Of a DNA stretch of 64,000 nucleotides, positions 7,654 to 16,452 are shown one piece after another. The position numbers were made by a program, and so were the translations under genes. The number at the start of each line of letters is the position of its first letter. Position 1 is the stretch's first letter. The notes under the pieces were generated by a model. That model did no database searches, was not told the origin of the DNA, and saw only the letters and a list, made by a program, of their open reading frames with translations. The stretch is from 2-12-FULL-41-17 sp964562855 (GTDB lineage Bacteria; Patescibacteriota; Microgenomatia; Curtissbacterales; GWA2-41-24): positions 1 through 64,000 of the forward strand of contig CAZLVB010000001.1 of assembly GCA_964562855.1 (NCBI GenBank). Direction: 5' to 3'.

Positions 7654-9263
7654 CGTGAAGAGATTCCTATATCGAAAACCCGTTGGCCTTCTAAATTGCT
7701 GACGGAATCGACTTTTTGAGCATCGGGAGGCAGTTGTTCCGGACTTGCAATAAAAAGCGCCTTGCCGGTAAGGGTAATATTGCCAAGACTATCACTGAAT
7801 CTGTATTTATCAAAAGCCTCTACATCCAAAAAGTAAAATTTGTCTCTTTCGGTCTGGGACGTTTGCCAATAAAGTTTTGGTTCGTACTTAGTATAAAAAA
7901 GGAAATAAATATATGGCCTTCCTTGGGCTTTTGTGACTACTATTTGATCGACTTGATCGTAATATTTTTGGGAAGCTTCAACAACCTGTTTGTAGCCGTA
8001 TTGCCAGGAGCCTGAATAATTTAGAGGCCAGTGAATGTAATACATATGCAAGTAATAGAAAAAGTTGAGAGCCAATAATAAAAACGTTGCAATAAAAAAG
8101 ATTTTTTTGAATTTGATTAGTTGATAAAGATAATATGCTCCAAAGGCGGCGATTAGTTGAAACGTTGGCAGAATATGGACCATTCTCAGTGCGTGCGGAG
8201 TTTCTCGAGCAGTGGCAGGACCAAGAGGTGAAACTAGCATCCAGCCAATGATTAACCACCGATACTGATGTTTTTTGGAAAATAAGAAATAAATGCCCGC
8301 CAATATTAATGGCAGATCGACAAGATAAAGTTCGCCAACTTCCTGGATTGAAAGTCTTGGATTAACATCTCCGCGAAAAAATAGGAAACTTGGGTTAAAA
8401 GCATCTAAATAATGTTTTAAGTATTCTTGTGCATAAAATAAGCGCCGGTTGTGAATTAAATTGGACCACAAGGAATAGTTATCACGTACTTGATATCTTC
8501 TTGATTCGTCTATGGGTTTTAAATCCCTAAAAATCGTGACTTCATTAAACCTAAGTTTGCCTTCGATAGTAATGGTTGCGAATTTAAATAGTGGCCAAAA
8601 AAGAAAAAGTGCTACGATTGCGGTCGCAGTAACTAACTTGAGATTCGCCATAATTTGTTTTCTAAATTGCAGAAATAATATAGCCAAAATAAACGGCACA
8701 AAGAGCCTCTGGCCGGTGAACGTGTAGATTGCAGCTAAGAAGGAGAGTGCAGAAAAAAATAAGTAATATGATTTACCGGTCGCGAATTTTAAAAATAGAT
8801 AGATCCCCAGTGTTGAAAAAAACAGGCCTAAATTTGCTTCAAAAGCCCCTCTTGAGAACTGTAAGTGCCAAGGGGAAATTGTTAAAAATAAAGCTGCAAG
8901 AAGCGAGATAACTTCTCTCTTAAAAAGTATTTTGGAAATTAAATAAACTAAAATAACAGTCAAAACTCCAAAAAAAGCAGAAGGGAATCTAATTGAGAAT
9001 TCGTTTAGACCAAATAAGGCCACTGACGGTACAGTTGTATAAATATAGCCTGGAGGCTTGTAATCACCAAAAGCTGCAAAATTAGTCAGTGGCATAAATT
9101 TACCGTGTTCATCATGGCCAGTTTTAAGTATTGAATAAGCGTTGTAACCCAAAGAGGCCTCATCCCAATAAAGCGAGGGCGGGACAGATGAGAGTTTATA
9201 AAGTCTTAAAAATAAGGCTAGCAGAACAATAGATATTAAGAGAACATTATTTAAATTTTTCAT
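7650..9263 (-). CDS. GT39-type GT-C glycosyltransferase, array member
   Basis: Polytopic protein of 537 residues. LYWDEASLGYNAYSILKTG spans about 31-49 (WDE at 33-35) and GDYKPPGYIY about 66-75. FGLNEFSIRFPSA follows, then ISPWHLQFSRGAFE in the next loop. A VNPRLSIQEVGELYLVDLP stretch matches the middle outer-loop block of the array. This member lacks the repeat insertion seen in three relatives. Predicted role: transfer of one sugar from a lipid-phosphate donor on the outer membrane face. It overlaps the gene downstream and is separated by 4 bases from the small membrane protein upstream. Confidence 0.86.
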   Translation of the reverse strand: MKNLNNVLLISIVLLALFLRLYKLSSVPPSLYWDEASLGYNAYSILKTGHDEHGKFMPLTNFAAFGDYKPPGYIYTTVPSVALFGLNEFSIRFPSAFFGVLTVILVYLISKILFKREVISLLAALFLTISPWHLQFSRGAFEANLGLFFSTLGIYLFLKFATGKSYYLFFSALSFLAAIYTFTGQRLFVPFILAILFLQFRKQIMANLKLVTATAIVALFLFWPLFKFATITIEGKLRFNEVTIFRDLKPIDESRRYQVRDNYSLWSNLIHNRRLFYAQEYLKHYLDAFNPSFLFFRGDVNPRLSIQEVGELYLVDLPLILAGIYFLFSKKHQYRWLIIGWMLVSPLGPATARETPHALRMVHILPTFQLIAAFGAYYLYQLIKFKKIFFIATFLLLALNFFYYLHMYYIHWPLNYSGSWQYGYKQVVEASQKYYDQVDQIVVTKAQGRPYIYFLFYTKYEPKLYWQTSQTERDKFYFLDVEAFDKYRFSDSLGNITLTGKALFIASPEQLPPDAQKVDSVSNLEGQRVFDIGISSR

Positions 9264-9267
9264 CTCG

Positions 9268-9843
9268 CTAATTAAAAAAGATATTATTACATACCGACTT
9301 TAATTGCCAATTGAAGATGAAGTACCAGATAGTTAAGTAGCTTAGGGCAACTAAAATAAATATTGACTGGGCCGATTTGGCAAGTCGCCCGATCCCCCAT
9401 AGAGAAAACGTGTATCTTGACAAGGCTAACAAATAAAACTCCAGTTTGGATGAAGAAGCAATAATTGCGTATAACGGTACAGCTAGGAATGTCAAAAAAT
9501 GGACTAGAGACCAAAAACGTTTTTTTCTGGTAATTTCAACTATTCCTAAGATCAGTAGTACAACACCAACTGGCCCGACGGTTTCGAATAACAACTTAGG
9601 GGTAAAAGTGGATAAATACGATTTGCCAAATTCGTAGAGGCCGGCACTTGCTTTATTATGAAAAAAACGGGCGACGGTTCTTTCTATATCTGTATCTGTA
9701 GCCGTTTGTGATTCGACATTAATTTTTACTGAAAGCGGGATAAAGCTATAATCGATAAATTGCTTACAACCGGTGGTTTGCCACATTCTAAAAGCATAAA
9801 CTGAAACTATTAGTAAAATTAAAACTAATTTAATTTTTGCCAT
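9268..9843 (-). CDS. Small polytopic membrane protein of unknown function within the GT39 array
   Basis: 191 residues with about four hydrophobic segments and no WDE, SPWH or nucleotide-binding motif. The stretch SYLSTFTPKLLFETVGPVGVVLLILGIVEI (about residues 75-105) resembles the middle of the array's GT39 proteins, where NYLSHFSP..LF is followed by a membrane segment ending LAGI. This could therefore be a shortened paralogue that kept only the C-terminal half, or an unrelated accessory protein. It overlaps the next array gene by 14 bases, so it is translated within the operon. The reading frame is open and intact, so it is not an obvious pseudogene. Confidence 0.6.
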   Translation of the reverse strand: MAKIKLVLILLIVSVYAFRMWQTTGCKQFIDYSFIPLSVKINVESQTATDTDIERTVARFFHNKASAGLYEFGKSYLSTFTPKLLFETVGPVGVVLLILGIVEITRKKRFWSLVHFLTFLAVPLYAIIASSSKLEFYLLALSRYTFSLWGIGRLAKSAQSIFILVALSYLTIWYFIFNWQLKSVCNNIFFN

Positions 9844-11431
9844 TTATTTTCCAGAGAGAATATATATGACGCCCATTAGTATCATTGGCTGCAGTAAGCC
9901 AATCACCGTCGACCTTCTTCCATGACGGTGCAACGTATAAAATTCTTCCTTTATTGTACAAATCAAAATCGTCAGAAGTGAAAATGTATTTTGAGAATCC
10001 ATCCTTGTTGCCTTCAGTTGCGAACTTTTGTGGATCGTATTTTTTATAAAACAGAACATATATATATGGAACTTGGGTAATGTTGGAGATATAAATTTTG
10101 TCAAAAGTATTTTCGAATTGCACCAACTTTTCTACCATTTGCTTGTTGCCATCTTGCCAGTCCGCGGAAAATTTTCGCGGATAATGAATAAAAAGTAGGT
10201 GCACATAGGTTAAAAATGAATAGACAATGACAATCGAAATCATCAGCTTGATAATGTACGGTTTGTAATTTGAGAAGAGATGGTATAACCCTAACCCTGA
10301 TAAAAAAGCCATTGGCACTGCCATTTGAAGAGTCCTGTATGCGTGAGGCGCTGGATTGACGATACTGGCTGGAATGGGAGCAACAAAAAGCATTGCAAGT
10401 AATAACTTAACCGACTTTTTATCCTGGCCTCTAAGTGCAAAAAGGGCAACAATAATTAAAATTAGCTCAAAAGAAAATATTTGGCCCATGTCGACTTGAG
10501 AATGCCTGCCGGTTTGATCCCCGTTTATGAAAAGGAAGGTAGGCGAGAAATGTTCAATATAGTTGTTTAAAGCGATCGAGGAATAATAAAAAGGCTTGGA
10601 CCAGTATCCGGATAAAAGTCTCAACGGTCTTTTGGAACTTTGATCAAACCCGACTCTAGCCATTTCGAAATCACCAGGATCGAATCCCGACTGGGAAATC
10701 GCCCTAGCTCTACCATTTGGCGAAAAAGTGAAAGTAAAAAGCGGCAGAAAAATAATTACTCCGACGATCACCGGAATTATTAAAATCTTGATCATTTTTC
10801 TGAGTTGGTTGAAATAAATTAAAAAAATCGCAAAGATCATCAGGGGGGTAAAGATTCTATAGGCATGATAGCTGTACATTGAAAGATCAAAGAGGATAAA
10901 AGCGGCTGTGAAATAAGCCCATTTCTTCTTTTCAAACGAATTTAAAAAAATAAATAAGCCACTCATAAAGAAAAAGAGACCGGCCGTTGATTCAAAACCA
11001 GCTCTGGAAAACTGTATATGCCAAGGTGAAATAGCTAAGAATAATGTCGAGAATAAGGATAATTTTTCATTTTTGGTTAATTTGTAAACGATTAAAAAGA
11101 AAACTAATACGGTGATGGATCCTAAAAAAGCGCTTGGAAGACGAACTGCAAATTCATTCAGGCCGAATACTGCAATCGATGGTACAAGCAAATAATGATA
11201 AACGGGTAGTTTCCAGTCACCGAAGCTTTCAAAGAACAATGGCAGAGTAACTCCGTGGTGATCCTTACCCGTTTTAAGCAGGGAGTAAGCATCGTAACCA
11301 AAAACCGCTTCATCCCAATAAAGCCCAGGCGGATTGAGCCCCAATTTATAGAAGCGTAGAATGCCAGCTAGGATCAAAATCACCAAGAGGATTACAAGCT
11401 TATGATTTGAGATTTTAATTTTCATTGCCAT
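9830..11431 (-). CDS. GT39-type GT-C glycosyltransferase, array member
   Basis: Polytopic protein of 533 residues. PPGLYWDEAVFGYDAYSLL has WDE at 39-41, followed by KDHHG and SFGDWKLPVYHY. FGLNEFAVRLPSAFLG and then ISPWHIQFSRAGFE follow in order. The middle loop carries INGDQTGRHSQVDMGQIFSFEL, the array's GD..RH block. The C-terminal soluble part has the conserved Y.YVLFYKKYDPQ motif shared with other members. It overlaps both neighbours (10 bases upstream, 14 downstream). The predicted role is sugar transfer from a polyprenyl-phosphate donor. Confidence 0.86.
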   Translation of the reverse strand: MAMKIKISNHKLVILLVILILAGILRFYKLGLNPPGLYWDEAVFGYDAYSLLKTGKDHHGVTLPLFFESFGDWKLPVYHYLLVPSIAVFGLNEFAVRLPSAFLGSITVLVFFLIVYKLTKNEKLSLFSTLFLAISPWHIQFSRAGFESTAGLFFFMSGLFIFLNSFEKKKWAYFTAAFILFDLSMYSYHAYRIFTPLMIFAIFLIYFNQLRKMIKILIIPVIVGVIIFLPLFTFTFSPNGRARAISQSGFDPGDFEMARVGFDQSSKRPLRLLSGYWSKPFYYSSIALNNYIEHFSPTFLFINGDQTGRHSQVDMGQIFSFELILIIVALFALRGQDKKSVKLLLAMLFVAPIPASIVNPAPHAYRTLQMAVPMAFLSGLGLYHLFSNYKPYIIKLMISIVIVYSFLTYVHLLFIHYPRKFSADWQDGNKQMVEKLVQFENTFDKIYISNITQVPYIYVLFYKKYDPQKFATEGNKDGFSKYIFTSDDFDLYNKGRILYVAPSWKKVDGDWLTAANDTNGRHIYSLWKINGKN

Positions 11432-13038
11432 TCACCTATAAGGAATATTTCTTTTTTTTGCGAGTAGTCAGAAACTGTATACAGTTTTATAAATCGTTTC
11501 TCTCTGCCGATTGCCTGCAGTTCCTGAGGCGAAATTGCTAGCAATGTCTTTGTTCCGCTAATAGAGTCAATTGCGGCCTCGTCCAAATCCTTGCCGCCGC
11601 TATCCCAGTATGTGGTGCCGAATTTGTATTTACCAATGCGCTCTTGATTAAAGCCGAAATAGTTTTGAGGCTCAATTTTATTGTAAAAAAGATAGAAGAT
11701 ATAAGGTTTCCAGTAGCGTCCGGTCACAATAACCGAGTCGTAACTATTTTCAATTTCTGCAATTTGGGAAAACATCTGCTTATAGCCGTAAGCCCAGCTC
11801 GCACTGTCTTTAAGAGGGTAGACAAAATAATAGCTGTAAATATAATTTGTAAAAAATAGAATAATTGCAATGACAGCTAATATTTTATAAATCTGTCTCT
11901 TAACAAGAACTGCTTGTAATCCTAATGCGGACAGCATAATTAAAGATGGCAGCATCAATAAAGAGCGCAGTGCGTGTGGTGATTGTTGGGAAAATGCTGC
12001 AGGAAGCGGAGAAAAAACTAACCAGGCCGCAATAAATATTTTTGATTTTAACTCAACTTTTTTCATTAAAATCCAAAACCCTATAAAAATTAATGGTAAT
12101 TCGAAAAGATAGAAGTTGCCGTGATACGCAGAATGATGACGCGGATTAGAATCACCCCCGAAAAACAAAAACGGGAATGAAAAGTGCGAAAAATAGTTAT
12201 TTGCCGCCGTAAAAATGTAAGGTATTCTTCTGTTTAGGAAAAAATTCGCAAAAACGCTTGGATTTTTTGCCTTGGCATCCACATAATCTACTGTCAGTGA
12301 TTTGTCCGAAAAAATGCTAATTTCGGAAATATGTTTTACTCCCACGGGTCGAAAGGTTTGAATTATTAAGGGGGTAAGAAAAAGTATAGATATCGCTAAG
12401 CCCGATAGATAGTATCTGACATTTTTGAATATCAATTTATTAAAAACGATAAAGAATACAAGTACTATAAGAGGTACAAACAATTTTGGTGAATGATAGA
12501 AAAAGATCGAAGTCGCAAGCACAGGAATTGAAAATAAAGCTACTAGGCGATTTCCTGTGCCATAAAACAGCATATTGGATCCTAACACCACAAGTGTTAG
12601 TGCTACGTTTGCTTCAAATGCAGCTCTTGAAAATTGCAGGTGCCAAGGGGAAATTGCCAGAAGGGCCGAGGCACTTAGCGCCACCTGTTCGCTAAGTTTG
12701 TAATTTGCAAAGAGATTTTTGGATAAAAAATAGATGCCGATGACTGCAAAAACACCGAAGAGCGCGGAAGGAAATCTTACTGAAAATTCAGAAAGGCCTA
12801 AGAATTTTATAAAAGGTGCGTCAAGATATATATACCCCGGAAGCTTATAATCGTTAAAAGATTTAAATAATATAGGCAGCTTTGTTCCGTACTCATCTGT
12901 TTGATTTTTAGCTATAGAAAAAGCATTATACCCATTGGCTACTTCATCCCAATATAAAGAAACAGGAAAAGACTCAAGCTTATAAAATCTAAGAATTGCC
13001 GCAATAACTGTGATTACAATAAGAAGTTTATATTTCAT
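11422..13038 (-). CDS. GT39-type GT-C glycosyltransferase, array member
   Basis: The ATG at 13038 gives 538 residues. A GTG nine codons upstream (13065) is possible but would overlap the preceding gene by 38 bases and adds no membrane sequence. LYWDEVANGYNAFSI has WDE at 30-32, followed by NDYKLPGYIY. FGLxEF...RFPSALFG and ISPWHLQFSRAAFE follow. The block GGDSNPRHHSAYHGNFYLFELP is the clearest example of the array's central RHH motif. About twelve hydrophobic segments and a soluble C-terminus are visible. The likely role is outer-face sugar transfer from a lipid donor. Confidence 0.86.
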   Translation of the reverse strand: MKYKLLIVITVIAAILRFYKLESFPVSLYWDEVANGYNAFSIAKNQTDEYGTKLPILFKSFNDYKLPGYIYLDAPFIKFLGLSEFSVRFPSALFGVFAVIGIYFLSKNLFANYKLSEQVALSASALLAISPWHLQFSRAAFEANVALTLVVLGSNMLFYGTGNRLVALFSIPVLATSIFFYHSPKLFVPLIVLVFFIVFNKLIFKNVRYYLSGLAISILFLTPLIIQTFRPVGVKHISEISIFSDKSLTVDYVDAKAKNPSVFANFFLNRRIPYIFTAANNYFSHFSFPFLFFGGDSNPRHHSAYHGNFYLFELPLIFIGFWILMKKVELKSKIFIAAWLVFSPLPAAFSQQSPHALRSLLMLPSLIMLSALGLQAVLVKRQIYKILAVIAIILFFTNYIYSYYFVYPLKDSASWAYGYKQMFSQIAEIENSYDSVIVTGRYWKPYIFYLFYNKIEPQNYFGFNQERIGKYKFGTTYWDSGGKDLDEAAIDSISGTKTLLAISPQELQAIGREKRFIKLYTVSDYSQKKEIFLIGEWQ

Positions 13039-14722
13039 CTGAAACAATGTGGATAGCTGGTTCACCGTTTATATAATTGATAACTTTCAAGGTTTTGCCT
13101 TTGCCGGATAATTCTTGTGGTGTCCCCACAAAAAGAGTTTTTGCTTCTTGTCGTTGTTGTTCATAATCAATCGGTCTAAAAAGGTATCTATCAAATTTAT
13201 TTCTATCTTCCAGAAAACCGCCAGAAACAGTACCCCCCTCCTCTAAATATTTTTTGGGGTCGTACTTTAGGTAGTAGAGCCAAAATTCGTGAGGTTGTTC
13301 TAATTTGGTGGAAACAATGACACGATCATATCTATCTTTAATCTCTTCAGAGTATAGTGCCGCTTCTCGTCTTCCATATATCCAGGCTTTCGAATATTCG
13401 TAGGGCATATGAATATAGTATTGATGAAGGTAAAATGAAAAATTCGCAAATAATAGTAAAGCTACGAAAATTGTAAACAATCGTTTATGTTTGAAGGAAG
13501 AATAAATAGTGAAAGCACCAATTGCAGTAAATATCTGATAAGTAGGCAAATATATCTCACTTCTTAGGGAATGAGGAACTCCCCAAGTTACAGATGAGGC
13601 AATCGGCGCTATCAAAAACCACCAAAATATAATAACTTTCGACTTAACCTCAAATTTTTTGGCAATTAAAAAATAAATTCCGGCGAGGATAAACGGAATG
13701 TCCCAAAGATATAAAAGTCCGATTTGTGGAGCATGATGTCTGTCCATATCGGCATTCAAAAAGAGAAAATCAGGTCTAAAATGTGAAAGATAATTTTCAA
13801 TTAAAATCGGAATATAGACAAGACGACGATTATGGAAAATTCGGCCCAACGTCAGCTGCCCTTGATTTTCGTCCTGTGCAATTAATTCGGCAGCCTTATA
13901 TTGAGGAGAGACGTCGGCAAAAATAGTTGTACCTTTAAACCTCATTTGTCCTGCTGTAGAAAAAATAACTGGCAATAAAACTAGTGCAAAAATTAGGGAA
14001 ATTGCCGCGGGTAGGATTAGCGATTTGATTGATTTTAAAAGGTTATCTTTAAATAGATAAATTAAAACTATGGAATAAATGGGCACAAAAACTCGGGCAT
14101 TATGGTACATAAAAAGATTTACACCGAAAGCAATGGCAGATATGGATAACCAAAGGGTTCTCTTTCGGTCTTTGCTTGTGATTGCCTTCAAAAAAGCCCA
14201 TGTGGCCGATACAGACAAAAAAATAGCACTGTTTGTTTCGAAAGCAACCCTCGAAAATTGTAAGTGCCAAGGGGAGATGGCCAACATTAGCGCAGCTAAT
14301 GTTGGAATGTCCAATTGAAACGTTTTCCTTTGGAAAAGCAAATTTCTAATTTCTAATGAATTGACTAATTGGGATGGGGGTCTTGGGAATAATTCTTTGA
14401 CCATCAAATAGGTGAATAAAACTGCTAAGACTCCAAGAATTGCCGAAGGTAATCTAACAGCGAAGTCATTGAGTCCGAAAATAGCAATTGAGGGTACTAC
14501 CAGATAGGTGTAAACTGGCGGCTTGTAATCGTCAAATGATCTAAAAGATAAAGGAAATTTATAGCCATATTCGTCCCGGCCAGTCTTAAGAATTGAAAGG
14601 GCATTATAACCGTGGGCAGTTTCGTCCCAGTCAAGACTAGGAGGGTTCTGGCCGAGCTGATAAAACCTCAAGATTGCAGCAAGCAGAATTATTAGAATCA
14701 AGTAAAAATTATTTTTTAACAT
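13028..14722 (-). CDS. GT39-type GT-C glycosyltransferase, array member
   Basis: Polytopic protein of 564 residues. LDWDETAHGYNALSILKTG has WDE at 32-34, followed by DDYKPPVYTY. ISPWHLQFSRVAFETN and a NADMDRHHAPQIGLLYLWDIP block match the array. Residues near 115-140 (LVNSLEIRNLL and onward) derive from a short repeat insertion with a perfect palindrome, at the same site as in the genes at 2854 and 4451. It is the first GT39 gene of the array in transcription order and overlaps the PTPS-related gene by 14 bases. Confidence 0.86.
   Translation of the reverse strand: MLKNNFYLILIILLAAILRFYQLGQNPPSLDWDETAHGYNALSILKTGRDEYGYKFPLSFRSFDDYKPPVYTYLVVPSIAIFGLNDFAVRLPSAILGVLAVLFTYLMVKELFPRPPSQLVNSLEIRNLLFQRKTFQLDIPTLAALMLAISPWHLQFSRVAFETNSAIFLSVSATWAFLKAITSKDRKRTLWLSISAIAFGVNLFMYHNARVFVPIYSIVLIYLFKDNLLKSIKSLILPAAISLIFALVLLPVIFSTAGQMRFKGTTIFADVSPQYKAAELIAQDENQGQLTLGRIFHNRRLVYIPILIENYLSHFRPDFLFLNADMDRHHAPQIGLLYLWDIPFILAGIYFLIAKKFEVKSKVIIFWWFLIAPIASSVTWGVPHSLRSEIYLPTYQIFTAIGAFTIYSSFKHKRLFTIFVALLLFANFSFYLHQYYIHMPYEYSKAWIYGRREAALYSEEIKDRYDRVIVSTKLEQPHEFWLYYLKYDPKKYLEEGGTVSGGFLEDRNKFDRYLFRPIDYEQQRQEAKTLFVGTPQELSGKGKTLKVINYINGEPAIHIVSDEI
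14281..14305. repeat. 25-base perfect palindrome inside coding sequence, copy B
   Basis: Identical to 5752-5776, and the flanking bases are also near-identical for about 10 bases on each side. It lies in the array member at 13028, at codons for the conserved PTLAALMLA segment. It is followed by AAATTTCTAATTTCTAAT-type short repeats rather than the tttccaa repeat. Confidence 0.8.
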
Positions 14723-16427
14723 TTCTTAAAACTAGACCGGCTGCCAGCAGGAAAGACCCGAGACTGAGATAATTTGCAAACAACCTTGTTGGAGTTTCTC
14801 CAAATTTTACATCTACTTCGTGGCCACCTTTGGTTAATTTAATGCTCATGAGCCCGGATGCGTCCTGTTCACTGTCAAGATCGAGACTTGTAGTGTTGGT
14901 AATTTCAAATTCTTGATGCAGACTAAGTTTTTGGCCATCAACAAATATTGTGACACCTGGAAAGTAAAACTTATTTATTCTTATCTGGGCGCTTTCGGAA
15001 TTGACGTCTACCTCAAAAGACAGTCTATTTGATTTGGCACGTACATTAGACAAACTTGATTCGCCGGATAAATTTTCGACATTTATGCTGGGGTCAAAAC
15101 CTATTGGTACTTTGGTGGATTGCCTCCATATCGGAGTAAATTCATTATACTGAGTAGCTGTACCCGAGTAATCGGAAAAATGATCGTCGGGCCACATTAG
15201 ACTTTGATTAATTCTTAAGTGATTGCGATTAGCTATCAACACCGCTAAAACCAGAAAGATAAATATCAAACCTGGTTTTAATGCCTTAGCAGCAAAAGCG
15301 GCCAGATAGGCCAACGATACAGATACAATTCCTAAAAGCCTCCAAGGAAGATCGATAAAATGCAGAAACTTGATTTTTTGCCAAATTATGGTGTTAGGTT
15401 TAATCTGCAACATTAAAAATATTGCAAGCAAGGCAATTGCAAAGAAAAAAAAGATTAGCCAATTTTCGGCTTTTGAGAAAGACAGTTTCTTTTTAAAAAA
15501 AGCATATACCAAAAGAAAAAACACTAGGAGTAAAATCAATATATGCGCTAAGCCAATTTGGAAAGATATTTGGTCATTAACTGTTCCCGGTAGGTCAAAT
15601 CCGTATCCCCATGGAGATCGGATAAGCTGCTTTAAGGTGACAAAATGATTTTCATAGGCAGTTCTTATGATTTCGTCGAATCTTGTGAATCTGCGTTCAA
15701 AAACTGACGGCAGGTAAGTCACGGCTGAAAGCAAAAATCCCCAAATTGCGACAATTGCCGAGTTCCTGAGCATTCGAGCAAAATTTTTGTTGAGCGCCAA
15801 CACAATTGCGTATCCTGCAATTAAAGGGGCTGCCAAGATTGCTACTAAATTCTGAGAAAGTAACAAAGCAGAAAATGAGAGCACACTAATAGCTAGCCAT
15901 TTCCAAGTATTCTCTTTCCATAGTTTAGTAATTGAAAATAACAATAAAGGAAGAAAAGTATATGCTAAAAGCTCGGAGATTGAGCCGCGAACGTATATCA
16001 AGGAAAATCTGTAGGGAGCCCACATATAAAACAGTGCGCCCAAAAAGGCCGCTTTTTCAGACTTGAAAACTGCTTTAAGCCAAAGATAGCTAAAAATTCC
16101 CGAAAAAATAAAGCCGACAGCCATCAGAATTTTAAAACTATCTGCGAAAGAAAAACCCAAGAAATGAATTACTGAACCAAAAGCATAGGGTAACGGATAT
16201 ATGTAAACGAATATCGGGCTTCCTAGGCCGTTGTAGAAGTTGCCAGCAAAACGTGGCGGAAATTGGCCATCGCTAAGGGCTTGATAATAAGCTGCAATGC
16301 GCGCCGCATGGGTTTCGCCGTCGTGACTCGTGTAAAAACCCGGAAGAGTCAAACTTTTAAGCGCAGGTGCTGAAAGGATAATCAGAGCAGCTATAGCCAG
16401 AAAATTCGGATTATACCAAAACCTCAC
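14709..16427 (-). CDS. PTPS-related polytopic membrane protein
   Basis: Membrane protein of 572 residues resembling the 6-pyruvoyl-tetrahydropterin synthase-related family (PF10131), which despite its name is a GT-C-like integral membrane family. The N-terminus has a SHDGETHAARIAAYYQAL stretch (about 34-51), followed by GQFPPRF and GSPIFVYIYPLPY. The C-terminus has a soluble beta-rich module (FPGVTIFVDG ... GGHEVDVKF) before the last hydrophobic helix. Paralogues lie at 30097 and 37713. The GTG start has TAGAAT 7 bases upstream, so it probably heads the GT39 array operon as a leaderless mRNA. Its catalytic activity is not established. Confidence 0.68.
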   Translation of the reverse strand: MRFWYNPNFLAIAALIILSAPALKSLTLPGFYTSHDGETHAARIAAYYQALSDGQFPPRFAGNFYNGLGSPIFVYIYPLPYAFGSVIHFLGFSFADSFKILMAVGFIFSGIFSYLWLKAVFKSEKAAFLGALFYMWAPYRFSLIYVRGSISELLAYTFLPLLLFSITKLWKENTWKWLAISVLSFSALLLSQNLVAILAAPLIAGYAIVLALNKNFARMLRNSAIVAIWGFLLSAVTYLPSVFERRFTRFDEIIRTAYENHFVTLKQLIRSPWGYGFDLPGTVNDQISFQIGLAHILILLLVFFLLVYAFFKKKLSFSKAENWLIFFFFAIALLAIFLMLQIKPNTIIWQKIKFLHFIDLPWRLLGIVSVSLAYLAAFAAKALKPGLIFIFLVLAVLIANRNHLRINQSLMWPDDHFSDYSGTATQYNEFTPIWRQSTKVPIGFDPSINVENLSGESSLSNVRAKSNRLSFEVDVNSESAQIRINKFYFPGVTIFVDGQKLSLHQEFEITNTTSLDLDSEQDASGLMSIKLTKGGHEVDVKFGETPTRLFANYLSLGSFLLAAGLVLRNVKK

Positions 16428-16434
16428 ACTACAA

Positions 16435-16440
16435 ATTCTA
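16435..16440 (-). promoter_or_regulatory. -10 box directly upstream of a GTG start
   Basis: TAGAAT (minus strand) is 7 bases from the GTG of the PTPS-related gene, inside the 25-base gap after pyrC. The spacing repeats that seen at 1671, 27696 and, with 6 bases, at 46633 and 47639. Confidence 0.45.
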
Positions 16441-16452
16441 GCACAAAGAATT

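Noticed and set aside
2854..14722. Assembly artefact collapsing or duplicating one gene
   Set aside because: The paralogues differ throughout at the protein level, so they are separate genes rather than copies made by misassembly.
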